This document shows, piece after piece, positions 21,103 to 31,006 of a DNA stretch of 64,000 bases. The stretch is from the NCBI GenBank assembly GCA_012932865.1, contig SAXG01000051.1, forward strand, positions 1 to 64,000, in the 5' to 3' direction. This stretch comes from Amylostereum areolatum (lineage: Eukaryota; Basidiomycota; Agaricomycetes; Russulales; Stereaceae). The notes below the pieces were generated by a model. The model made no database searches, was not told where the DNA came from, and was given only the letters and a program-made list of their open reading frames with translations. Position 1 is the first letter of the stretch, and each line of letters starts with the position of its first letter. Position numbers and translations under genes: made by a program.

Positions 21103-21209
21103 TATGTCGGAGGTGGAAAGTGTCGGAGGTGGAAAGTGTCGGAGGGTCGGAGGGTCGGAGGGTCGGAGGGTCGGAGGGTCGGAGGGTCGGAGGGTCGGAG
21201 GGTCGGAGG
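21103..21209 (+). repeat. tandem repeats near the right end of the KDZ element
   Basis: Two copies of TGTCGGAGGTGGAAAG (from 21104) run into nine perfect copies of GTCGGAGG (21138-21209). They lie 230-340 bp beyond the transposase start, where subterminal transposase-binding repeats would be expected. Confidence 0.9.
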
Positions 21210-21508
21210 GCTGACAGGTTTCTGAGGTCACAAGTGTAGGGGTGACCCCCTGTGGGACCATATGTATAATTAGACCCCATGGGCCCACTGTGGGACCTGT
21301 GTTAAGATCGGGTTAGTAGACTGGTGGGATATGTGTTACTGACAGACTTGTTTGACTAGACCATGTGGTTCGCGTCACACATGTATCTTGGTCCGAATCG
21401 CACTACTCTACGTACAGTACCCGCACCCACGTCCGCCAAATATCAGCCAATGGAATCCTTCCCTTCCCCCTTTCCTAATCCACCGCCCGGAACATCGTCT
21501 GTGTCCAC

Positions 21509-21812
21509 ATGAACCCAACGGCTTCTCGTCGCTTTCCTCAGCACAGGATCCCAATCGGCGCCGCCGGAATCCTGCGACCCCGTCCTTGTTCATACGTAAG
21601 TTGGATCGAGGCAAACGTAGGCGGGGGATCGGTCACCTTTCGTATATGTGCGTGTGTAGCCACCGTCAAGGGTCTCCGACACCCTCAATGTTCGAAGAAA
21701 CCGCCGGATGCTGTACCACATCGTACCACTCGGAAAACCCAGCTACGTGCATAAGGGCTCGCACGAGACGTTCCCCGCTGGATCCAAATCGATAAGGCCT
21801 TCGTCGAATGGT
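21509..21812 (+). pseudogene. fragment of an unidentified gene, copy 1 of 3
   Basis: Related to 28966-29350 and 40201-40502. It keeps what seems the ancestral splice donor (GTAAGTTGG, about 21595) and acceptor (GTGTGTAG, about 21661), with a decayed second exon around PLGKPSY and the sequence for a WIEANVGG-like frame. It sits at the 3' side of a seven-helix gene fragment, as the other copies do. Confidence 0.45.
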
Positions 21813-21869
21813 GAATAAATAAGCGTACTGTCCACGAGCCGTTCGGGGGAATCTACTGAGCAGCGTCCG

Positions 21870-22245
21870 TTGTTCGACGGACTATATCTTGTCGTCGGTC
21901 TTGCTGCCTGCGTGCACGTCGCCATCCTCGCACAGCGAGGTCGTACTCTCCCTCGCCAGATGATCTGGGGACGGTTGGGCGCGTTTGGAATGGTGACATT
22001 GACGGAACGATGCTGCTGAGTATCGTCGGTACGAACGGTCGTCTGTCGAATGCGGAGGGAGAAGGGGACGGTTATTTCAGCGCCTGAGGGCATGTTCGTA
22101 TGCGTGCTTTCGTGATGCGATTGTTGAAAGGCGACGACGAGGGTGAAGTACATCCCCTAAGTTTGTCACGGCGAGGACAGTGAACTAAAAACGGGGCCGA
22201 AAAGTTCACTCGCCGGTATCTCATTCATGTCCAAGGCCCAAATGA
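21870..22245 (-). pseudogene. C-terminal fragment of a seven-helix membrane protein
   Basis: This matches the last two exons of the paralogues at 23.8, 29.4, 40.6 and 43.9 kb: ALDMNEIPA, a short intron, the last helix (MYFTLVVAFQQSHHES), then SGAEITVPFSLRIRQTTVRT. Everything upstream is missing. The fragment is fused at about 22245 to an unrelated minus-strand gene, marking a rearrangement junction. Confidence 0.7.
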
Positions 22246-22973
22246 CCTCGGGGCGAAGGTGGAGGAGTCGTCGAGGACGATGACGGAGCGGACGTGCGGG
22301 ACGAGCTCGAAGTCGGGGTCTGTGAGTGGACGAGGTGGGGGGGTCCTGGTCAGTCTTGACCGAGAATGAAGATCGGAGGGCGAATGGGGGCACGAGGGTG
22401 GCGGGGCGGGGCGGATGAGGAGAGGAACACATCTTTGGGTTTCTTCCCCGACTTGGCGGGTCGAATGAGGTCCGCCAGCTTCACCTCGGTCGACGTCGCT
22501 CGTCCGCCTCTCCCGTGCCCAACATGATGCTGCCCATGGTGCACACGCGCAGGGAGCTCCGGCCACTCAGGCTCGCCCTCGCCGCCGCGTTCCCTCGCCT
22601 TCGCGGCCGTCCGCGCGACGGCAGGTGGCGCACTCGAGCCCGCCCAGACGTCGGCCCAGAAACGATCGGTGGTCGGGCTCGGACAGGGACTGCCGCGGTC
22701 CTTGCCCTTCTCTCGTCGGCTCGGCGGGGTGTTCGTGGCGGCCTTCCTGAGGCGCTTGGAGTGGTAGGAGGCTTCGCGGTCGTGTTTGGAGGGCGTTAAG
22801 GGGGGTAGGTCGAGGGGGTCGGGGAGGGGAAGGGGGAGGGGGAGGGGGAGGGGGAGGGATGCGGCGCGGAAGGAGAGGCTTTGGGGGGCGGGGGTGGTGT
22901 AGGGCCTCGTTTGCTGGCTCTGGCTTTGGGTGTCGCGGTGGAGGGGGTGCAGAGTGCGGGGTTGGTGGCGCAT
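22246..22973 (-). pseudogene. 5' part of an unidentified gene, truncated
   Basis: A frame from ATG 22973 (MRHQPRTLHPLHRD) contains a Leu/Pro microrepeat (PLPLPLPLPLP from a GGGAGG repeat at 22824-22858), a basic stretch (KRLRKAATNTP) and DRFWADVWAGSSAPP, reaching AKSGKKPKD. A likely intron (GTGTTCCTC...CACTCACAG) then leads to DPDFELVPHVRSVIVLDD. The sequence then runs into the membrane-protein fragment at about 22245, so the gene has lost its 3' part. Family unknown. Confidence 0.4.
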
Positions 22974-23818
22974 AGAGGTGGTGACGGACGAGGAGGAGAA
23001 GACGATAAGGATGTAACTGGTTGACACCCGGAAGTATTGGTATTATGTGTAGGCTGGGGCGCAGTCAGGACTCGAAGCTCGAAGGGTCGAGCGGGGCTGT
23101 GGCACCGGGAGGGTACAAGGACGCTGGCAGGACAGTCAAGTCTGCGGTGCGAAGCGACGAAGAAGCGGAAAGGGGACGAAGGTGGGTAGAAGGAAATGTT
23201 GTTATAATGATGCAGGACAATAGACGGGAGTCATATGTTAACCTGGGGGGTCCGATAAGTGTGCGAGCCTCGAGGTCATCGCATATCCTCGTGCTCGCGC
23301 TCGATAACGTCTTCGCCGGCGGTCGCTCCGACGAGCCGGGATGAGAGCATATCAGCAACTGAGGCGCACGGGCTGCCGTTGTCGTCGGCGGCGGTGCGAC
23401 CGTGCGTGGCTTGGTGATATGTTCGGGGAGGAGATGGTGGAATGCAGAGGGACACGTGGGTCGGGGTACATACCGGTGTTTGGGCTGCTCGGTGCTATCG
23501 CCGCTCGAGCTCGAACCAGGTTCCGTGGTTGGCGCTGCCAATGATATGCGTAGACTTCGCACCGGTGGTGAGCGTCGAAGTCCCGATCGGTACTGGAAGG
23601 AGGGGCATGGAATGGATTGTACACGATATAGTAAAAACAGTACGCCCGATGCATGACTGGGGTCTCTCTACACGTGCGTGCAGTTCTATTCAATATATAT
23701 ACGTCCTGAGCGAGACCACTAATAGATATGGCGGTGTACGCAAAGCGAGGCGCACACGATGAATAGCGAGTACACACCCAAAAGAGAAAGGAGACGCAGG
23801 CCGTTTACGATTTCTGCG
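22974..23818. other. spacer without a recognisable gene
   Basis: Several overlapping open frames exist on both strands, but none shows a domain, a membrane helix or good introns. It separates the truncated gene at 22.2-23.0 kb from membrane-protein gene A. Confidence 0.4.
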
Positions 23819-25400
23819 CTACTCCTTCTTCTCGTCGCTGGGCTCACCACCTTCGCCGCCGCCGCCTCCAAGCGAATCCGTGCTGTCCCTCGCCACGACG
23901 ACGATCTCCGGACCGGACGCGACGTGCGCGTTTGGAATGGTGACGTTGATCGAACGATGCTGCTGGGTATCGTCGGTGCGCACGGTCGTCTGTGGGACGC
24001 GGAAGGAGAACGGGACGGATATTTCGGCTCCTGAGCGCAGGTTCGCGAGCGTGCTTTCGCGATGCGCCTGTTGAAACGCAACGACGAGGATGACGACGGT
24101 GAGGTATATTCCCTATGTATGTCGCGGTGAAGTCAGTAAAACTCTGAGGGGAACACGAAGTTTACTCACCGGTATCTGATTCATGCCCACGCCCCAAACG
24201 GACTCGGCAGTTATTGCCGTGTTTGAAGTCAGGAACGAGGCCACGGGGGCTGCATTACCCACTATTTCTGATATGGTATAGAAAGTCTGCGACAAAAAGC
24301 AAGGTAAACCGACCAGTTCTGATAGATAAACAGGTCTCACCCAAAGTAATGCATAAATGACACCAGATTCCACAAGTAACAGGAACACAGCCTCTACGGC
24401 GGATTTTCGGGTACGGCTGTTCAAGTAGCGACGGACATCGCGCCTGTGCTTCCTGTTGATCAGCTAGTCAGTCTTTACACCGACAAAATGCAGCGATCAA
24501 CTGACCAAGTTTTATAGGCAACAATTGCTGTGGCCCATACATTCGCAGCAAGTGACACTGAATATGCCAAGGCAGTCACATCGGCAAGTGTGGAAGGAGA
24601 GCCTAGCGGTTGGAAGGATGCCGGTGTCGCAGGCACAGTGTCATATACAACTTGTGCAATTATACAAACCACCCAGGAGCCTGTACACGACGATCTTGTT
24701 AAGCATAATAGCGCAAGGGAGAATGTGAAAGAAGTAGAAGAAAATAGGGACGCACACATCTGAACAAGGACAAGGACAACAGAGAAGATACACATGCCCT
24801 TATGCATACCCCATACGACACAAGCTCTCCAGAGCACAATGGAGTCGCCTATGATGGACTGTAAATGAGAAGGCGGCTCTGTCCCTGCGTGTTTCTTTAT
24901 GATAAGACAACAAACTTACGATGACTGCAACGAGAACGTCCGTCACGGGCACGGCATACACGTTGGAATCATTCCCAGGAGCGGTTCCATCGCCACCAGC
25001 AAGGTCTAACGGAATCATGATGCTGAGGTCATACCAGGCGGACTGCACGTCAATCGCCCACAATGCGGCCGACAGAGTATAAATCGTTAGTGTTAAGATA
25101 AGCATCAGAAGGCGGGGCCGAGAGCGAAGTCCCTTCGAGCTTTGGGTGTTGCTCAATAAGATGATCACTGGTATAGTCAGGTCAATGCCCTACCTCAGTA
25201 CATAGGTTGACACGATGACAAGGAGAGTGAGGATCCCTGGGATTATAGTAATGAAGGTCAGTCGGGACTTTAACTCTTGAAGGCGAAACCCTACCAAAGA
25301 GGAAGGTTTCAAAGAGCAAGGGAAATATGCGTTCAATCTTTGTGCCGGCCAAGTCGTTGAGTGCCAGAGACACTTGCTCGGGGCTAAGACAGTCGCACAT
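23819..25400 (-). CDS. seven-helix membrane protein, paralogue A
   Basis: Multi-exon gene starting at ATG 25400 (MCDCLSPEQVSLALNDLAG) and ending with TAG 23819-23821. Exon pieces in order: FPLLFETFLFG, a first helix after the intron, LRSRPRLLMLILTLTIYTLS (helix 2), DSIVLWRACVVWGM (helix 3), helix 4, then SWVVCIIAQVVYD, SVSLAANVWATAIVAYKTW (helix 5), VEAVFLLLVESGVIYALLW (helix 6) and a last helix. The tail is cytoplasmic and Ser/Asp-rich (SGPEIVVVARDSTDS) with a Gly run. This layout is common in the large unnamed seven-helix families of Agaricomycetes. Ligand and role are unknown. One donor (after VLVQ) is read as GTGTGC; the same site has changed in paralogue B. Confidence 0.65.
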
Positions 25401-25429
25401 GGTGGACAATGTGCCCGTGTGCGAGCACT

Positions 25430-26450
25430 GGAGTCTTCTATATAGTGGAGAGTGTGATCGTCCAGCCTCGTGGGTATCGAGACTCGAACGAACAGCCTGT
25501 GATGTTACAGATAGATGGATGAATGAATGTGTCAATTCGGACGTAACTTACTCGCCGGTTACTGACGTTGAAGGCAACGAAGGAGACACATTTTTGGGGC
25601 GCGAACCGCAGAATGTCCGTCATCCCATGATTCCCATCCTGAAATGAGTCGTGCAATCCGTAGAGAGCCCGAATCCAAGCGATTTCTGATCTCTGGAGTC
25701 GGAGCATGATGCAGAATATGTCGGTAGTCAGTCCTACTGTTAATGGAATGTGGAGTACCTTTCTCTGGACTGAGGCGGTGAGCGGTGAGCAAGACATCGC
25801 CACTGCTAGGTCGTCCATCGTATGCTCTGCGCCCTCCTTGGTCCCTTCATCGGGGTTCTCGCCTTGCATTCTCCACGGCAGCCCATCCCAACGAGCCGTC
25901 CCGCCATCCACGCGACTCGGCAGGATCAGAAGCGTGAAAAACAGAGAGATTCGGATAGAGGCGAGGAGGATGGTCGAGGAGCAGAATGAATAGGATAGGG
26001 GTGTTTTCGAGGTTACGCTAGGATGGGAGACGATGTGCAGTGGCAGTGTACGACGCGTAGTTGACGAGCTGGCATAGATCGGTGAGAAAAGTGGACGATG
26101 GAAGTGCATGGCGTTACTACAAAGGGAGTCCGCGTGTGAGAGTGGGTATACGAGTCAGGGAAAAGGGAGGAGAAATAGGGAGAAACGCACGGATGCGGAC
26201 CATCAGATCAGGACAGGAGGCATGAAGTTCCAGTAGCGCGCCCAGCTGCGGCGGGTGTCATCTAGCTTCGAGATCCCAAGTGATCCAGAGTTCGTGGGGA
26301 TACGGGTATGTGCCGTGAGGCTCTCATACAGTGGCATACAGAACAGAACGTACTTACCATAACCATTTGCGTGGGATTGGAGTCATTGGACGGATATGAA
26401 GTCGATGCACGTTGATGACTTCGGTGTTGGCAAATTAGACAAACGTTGGG
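25430..26450 (-). other. repeated upstream module of membrane-protein gene A
   Basis: Exon-like minus-strand pieces are present (LRFAPQKCVSFVAFNV at about 25600, a signal/helix segment ASIRISLFFTLLILP at about 25930), plus the motif AACGCACGGATG (26183-26194), which on the minus strand reads CATCC|GTGCGTT, a plausible exon end and splice donor. Comparable pieces occur at 42.3-43.2, 46.4 and 47.6 kb. I could not build an intact gene; it is probably the remains of a second gene duplicated together with the membrane protein. Confidence 0.4.
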
Positions 26451-27119
26451 CTAGCCGGGAGAAGAAAAGCTTGGATTGGAAGTGAAACAACAGTCCTAGA
26501 GTAACAGCCTCTTTCATTACACGTTTCCCGAGGGTCGTCGCGCGAGGTCGGCGTGATCGCGAAGAGCGTCGCGCGTGTCGGCTGCTGCCGGCCGCGTTTT
26601 CCCCTCCTCTCCCACCACCATGTCGATATAGTCAATCGTGCTCGTCAATCCACCCTCGATGCTTTTCACTGCCCATGACCCGTCGTTCGCCAAGGACAGC
26701 CTGTGGACCTGGATATATTCACCGCACGGGCTCGGCCGTGCCGATGTGAAAGTCGCAGAAGATGACTTGGGTCCCGAGTGAGGGTTGGAACAGGAGGAGG
26801 TGAGCTTTTTTGTTGCTCGTGGACGTCTGTCCTCGCTTTCGTACTTTCAATCTGTTCTAACGCATTGTTAGTATACTGCTCCTACGCTGTCGCATAAGGA
26901 GGAATCCGAAAAGGACAAACGATGTGGGACCCTCGACGTTACCTTTTCCGACGCGCGCTGGGCGCATCAAGTTCTTCACCGTCGACGGAGTGTGGGGCCT
27001 TTGCGACAACCGGTGAGTTGAAGTTTCTCCTTGGCTATCCGGTTGGATGCGTGGAAGGTCGTAAACGGCGTTGGGCTGGCGCTATGGGATGTGGGATAAA
27101 GCGGAGTGCCATCGCCATG
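26451..27119. other. no gene recognised
   Basis: Short open frames only (for example 26922-27122 plus). Nothing with a motif, repeat or intron pattern. Confidence 0.4.
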
Positions 27120-27500
27120 TAGAACATGCGTTCAACACCCGCGGCCGTTCAACGACCCTCTTCAGCTCGGGTGTTTTTGCAGTCGACTTCGTTTCTGACA
27201 TTCTGACTGTGCAGTGAGTGAGCGGGCCTTCAAACGTCATTTTATGGACAAAATCTCACTCGTCTTCTGACTCTTCGACGACGGCGACAACACGAGCCCA
27301 CGCAAAAGGACCTGACAATCGACTCAAGATAACAAGCTGTGCGTGGCCTTTTCTTTCCTCCTTCTCTCTGGTGGTCGCGTTGTTGACGAGACTGGGTGTA
27401 TAGACAAGCGGCTATACACGAATACCACTCGGACGAGCCTGACGGCGAGGCCAACAAGCAGTGTCTTTTTGCGGTCGACGGATAACGCTTACGCGCCACG
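27120..27500 (+). pseudogene. centrin (CDC31) fragment, copy 1
   Basis: The most decayed of three copies. The DNA aligns by eye with copy 2 across the intron and next exon: TCTTCGACGACGGCGACAACACG is the remnant of the third EF-hand loop (FDDDNTG in centrin), followed by the same intron structure and a CACGCCCCCTGCACATTCCCG segment shared by all copies. Frameshifts and stops throughout. It lies in the same orientation as copies 2 and 3. Confidence 0.55.
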
Positions 27501-28159
27501 CCCCCTGCACATTCCCGTTTTCTTCCCTGTCTATCTTACTCACTATATGCTCCCTATACCCTCGCTGTACTCTCACACACGCACGTCCCATCCTATCCCC
27601 TGTTATACCCATCGCTAGATCGACTACGCTGTTTTTGCACGTTCATACGTCTCGCAGCTCCCCGTCCTCCGCCCTCTCTTCTCGCTACGCTTTCACCATA
27701 CCCTTCCAATCTGACCGCGCACTATTCCACGCATATTCTCCCTACTCGCGCCCGGACCCCCTGCATCTTCGCCCTCCAGAACTCTATCCTTCCCGGTCTC
27801 ATCTTCTATAACCCTCGCAACGTTCGGCGCGTTCCCGCGAGCCAACACGCAAAATCGGCGCTGACAACTCCCGCTGTCAAAAACCTTTTCGGCCCTGGGA
27901 TCCAGTTCGCCTGGCTGGGCTTTACGCGGTCACCGGCGGCCTGGGGCACTGGAATCATGAACTTCAGCTTCGGGGTTCGGCATCATCAGTGTGTAAGGGG
28001 CAAAAGATAGCCTAGGGCTTGGATGAGGAACCGCGGGGTCAGGACCAAGTAAGCTTCTTCATCCGTCCACATAATCGTACTTCGTTCTGATATGTTCTTA
28101 GCATAAAGCTCACACGAGAAGGAACCGCAGCGCAAGACCAAACGATGCATAACCTTCGA

Positions 28160-28744
28160 AGCTACCTTCCTGGTCCTTCCCACCTTGCGCCGGAGTGTAT
28201 CAGGCTCCTTCCAGTCGCCTTACCTAATTGAGGCTTTACGAAGATCAGTGAGTCGCGCCCTCTCTTTTGATCGTCTGTTTGTATGTTTGGGAGGAGGCTA
28301 GTGGCGTTGGGGTGGGGATACGGGGTTGGATGGAGGGTTGGTAAAGTGTGAGACATCGACATGCAGAATATGTTTGACCCCCGGCGTCCAGCGACCTTAT
28401 CCAGCCCGTGTTTTGGCAATCAACTTCCTTTCTGACACTCTGCTTGCACAGTCAACAACTTGAACAAGCGGACCTTCTCGTGGCTCGCCTTCCAACTCCT
28501 CGACGACGACAACACCGGCAAAATCAGCTTGCGTAACTTGCGACGCATAGTGAAGGATATCGGGGATCAAGTGAAGGACGATCTCAGCCTGCTGTGTGTG
28601 GACCTTTCCCTCCTTTTTTCGGCGGTGGCAGTTATCAACGAGGGGTACGTGTGTAGACAAGCGATGATACACAAATTTGACCTGGACAAGGACAGCGAGG
28701 TCAACGAGCAGGTGTTCATCTCGATTATGGCAGACGATGTTTAG
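28160..28744 (+). pseudogene. centrin (CDC31) fragment, copy 2
   Basis: The best copy. An open frame at 28460-28744 encodes LLDDDNTGKISLRNLRRIV (third EF-hand: D-x-D-N-T-G-K-I-S) and, after an intron-derived insert, AMIHKFDLDKDSEVNEQVF then SIMADDV-stop, which is the fourth EF-hand and C-terminus of centrin, the Ca2+-binding protein of the spindle pole body. The N-terminal EF-hands are missing; weak remnants of the preceding exon are at about 28180-28400. Introns are retained, so the copy came through DNA and not through a processed mRNA. The GTGTGTGG...GTGTGTAG intron is still present, which is why the in-frame string between the hands is not centrin-like. Confidence 0.8.
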
Positions 28745-28840
28745 GTGCCACGCCCCCCGTACGTTACCGTCTTCTTCGCTGTCTACCTTACTCTCTACAT
28801 ATTCTCTCTCTCCTCTCTTTATTCCTACACATGCAGTTCC

Positions 28841-28905
28841 CATCCCATCCCATCCCATCCCATCCCATCCCATCCCATCCCATCCCATCCCATCCCATCC
28901 CATCC
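28841..28905 (+). repeat. pentanucleotide microsatellite (CATCC)13
   Basis: Thirteen uninterrupted copies of CATCC. They follow directly on the centrin fragment's 3' flank; the corresponding positions after copies 1 and 3 (about 27590, about 39945) have only one or two units, so the repeat expanded after duplication. Confidence 0.95.
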
Positions 28906-28965
28906 CACCCCCGCGGATACACAAACGCTCGTCACGCCCCCCTCCGAACCTCGTTCATGTCTTTC

Positions 28966-29350
28966 ATGTCTTCGCAAACCCAACAGCTCCCGTCGCCCAC
29001 CTCGGCCCCACCTAAGTCTGCGTCGCAGAAATCCTACGATCCGAACCCCATTCCGTTTCACACGAAGGTGGATCGACGCAATCGTAGGCCTGGGATTGGT
29101 TGCGCTTTTTAATTGGCGTTTACAGCCGCCGTCCAAGGTCTCCGACAGCTTGGGCCGTAGTTCGACGTTCGACGAGGTCAAGAAACAGCCAGACGCTTTG
29201 CCAATTGGGAAATCCAACTCCGTGAAGTGCACCGTGCGCGAACGCCAATCAATATTGAACTGGTCGTACATCTGCATCGGGGCACAGACAAAACGTTCCC
29301 AGCTGGGTTCTAAACGATGAGTCCTTCGACCAGTCAACGGCGAATATATA
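28966..29350 (+). pseudogene. fragment of an unidentified gene, copy 2 of 3
   Basis: Starts with a good ATG (MSSQTQQLPSPTSAPPKSA), runs to SYDPNPIPFHTK, then an intron-like segment ending GTTTACAG (about 29124) and a second exon that has decayed relative to the copy at 40201-40502. Convergent with membrane-protein gene B, whose stop is about 90 bp away. Confidence 0.45.
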
Positions 29351-29439
29351 AGCATAACAGGACAATCGAAGACTGCTTTGACCAACACTTTGGAGAAATG
29401 CACTGAGGAGCGTGCGTTGTCCCGGCCGACGGGCTCAAA

Positions 29440-31006
29440 CTATCCGCTCTTCTCGCCGGCTTGAGTGCCTGCGTGCACATCGTCATCCTCAGAGAGCGAG
29501 TTCGTACTCTCCCTCGCCACCACGACAATCTCCGGATCGGATATTTCCTGCGCGTTTGGAATGGTGACGGTGAAGGAACGGTGCTGCTGGGTGTCATCGG
29601 TGCGAACGGTCGTCTGCGGGACGCGGAAGGAGAGGGGGGCGGAGATTTCGGCTCCCGAGCGCATGTTCGAGAGCGTGCTTTCGAGATGCGACTGTTGAAA
29701 CGCGACGACAAGGATGACGAGGGTGAGGTATAGTCCCTAGTATGTATGTCACGGTGAAGTTAGCAAAATTCTAAGACCATAAAATTCACTCACCGGTATC
29801 TGATTCATGCCCGCATCCCAAACGAGCGCGGCAATCGCTGCCGCGTTTGAAGTAGAAAAGGAAATATTGTCGGACGCGACTTGTGCTAGGGTATAGAAAA
29901 CCTGCGATGAGAATAAACATAAACTGGCTAGTTCTGCCAATGAATAAACAAACACAACCCAAAGCATTGCATAGAGGACACCGGATTCCACAAGTAACAG
30001 AAACACAGCCTCTACGGCGGATTTTCTGGTGCGGTTGTTCAGGTAGCGACGGACGTCGCGCCTGTGCTTCCTGTCAATCGGCTAGTTAGTCCTCACAACT
30101 ACGAGATGCAGGAATGAACCAACCAAGTTTTATAAGCAACAATTGCTGTCGCCCATACATTGGCTGCAAGTGACACTGAATATGCCACAGCAGTCAGGTC
30201 AGCAAGTGTGGAAGGAGAGCCCAGCGGTTGGAAGGACGCCGGCATCGCAAGCGCTGAGTCGTACACAACAACTGCAATTAGATAGACCACCCATGAGCCT
30301 ACACACGACACTCCTGTTCAGCAACAGAAAGTGACAAAGCAAGGAGCGGAAGAAGACGTGGACGCACATATCTGGGCAATGATAAGGACGACAGAGAAGA
30401 TGCGCACGCCTTTATGCATACTCCATATGACGCAGGCTCTCCAGAGTACAACCGAGTCGCTCATAATGGACTGTAGATTGAAAGGACGTTTAGCGATCTG
30501 CGTCTCTCTTTATGCATTAAATTATAGCCTTACAATGACTGCAGCGAGAACGCCTTCCACGACCGCAATATCAAGGTTGGAGTCGTTCCCAGGAGCGGTA
30601 CCGTCGCCACCTGCAAGGTCCAACGGGATCAGGATGCTCAGGTCGGTCCACATGGAATGCACATCAATCGCCCACATCGCGGCGGACAGAGTATACATTG
30701 TCAGTGTTAAGATGAGCATCAGAACGCGGGGACGAGAGTGAAGTCCTTTTGAACTTTATGGAGCGCTCGATGGGTCAATGATCGACGTAGTCGTATTGAA
30801 GCCCTACCTGAGCACGTAGGCCGATGCAATGACGAGGAGGGTGAGGACCCCTAGAACTTGAGTTACGAAGATGATCTCACCCTGGAAGGCAAAGGCTTAC
30901 CAAAGAGGAAGGTTTCAAGGAGCAAGGGGAATATGCGAATGATCTTTGTGTCGGCCAAGTCGGAAAGTGCCACAGACACTTGTTCGGGGCCAAGACAGTC
31001 GGGCAT
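29440..31006 (-). CDS. seven-helix membrane protein, paralogue B
   Basis: ATG 31006 (MPDCLGPEQVSVALSDLAD), exon 1 to 30901, then exons for TLLVIASAYVL, RPRVLMLILTLTMYTLSAAM, SIMSDSVVLWRACVIW, VGSWVVYLIAVVVYDSALAM, SLAANVWATAIVAYKTW, VFLLLVESGVLYAMLWVVF and GLYLTLVILVVAFQQS, then a polar tail ending GEKSG-TAG (29440-29442). Seven helices; no N-terminal signal needed. Closest to paralogue A. The intron after the fourth helix has ATATGTGCG where A has ATGTGTGCG; splicing two bases later with a CAGGAG acceptor restores an open frame. The gene may be intact or newly damaged. Function unknown. Confidence 0.6.

Larger units (their letters stand above)
14108..21340 (-). mobile_element. KDZ DNA transposon with companion genes (ends approximate)
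   Basis: It holds the transposase, two companion genes, a subterminal repeat block and about 23 copies of TGTCGGA/TCCGACA. The left end is cut or hidden by LTR-C, and the right end is uncertain (somewhere after the 21.1-21.2 kb repeats; TGTGGGACC repeats at about 21254 and 21292 may be part of it). No terminal inverted repeat could be paired because the left end is missing. KDZ elements in Agaricomycetes are known to carry passenger genes, including TET/JBP enzymes; none of those is present here. Confidence 0.7.

Noticed and set aside
22824..22858. GGGAGG repeat as a separate microsatellite feature
   Set aside because: It is short and lies inside the coding-like frame of the truncated gene, where it codes for the Leu/Pro run.
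28460..28744. A functional small EF-hand protein of 94 residues
   Set aside because: The frame reads through what is an intron in centrin, and the first half of the protein is missing. Two sister copies are broken at the same positions.
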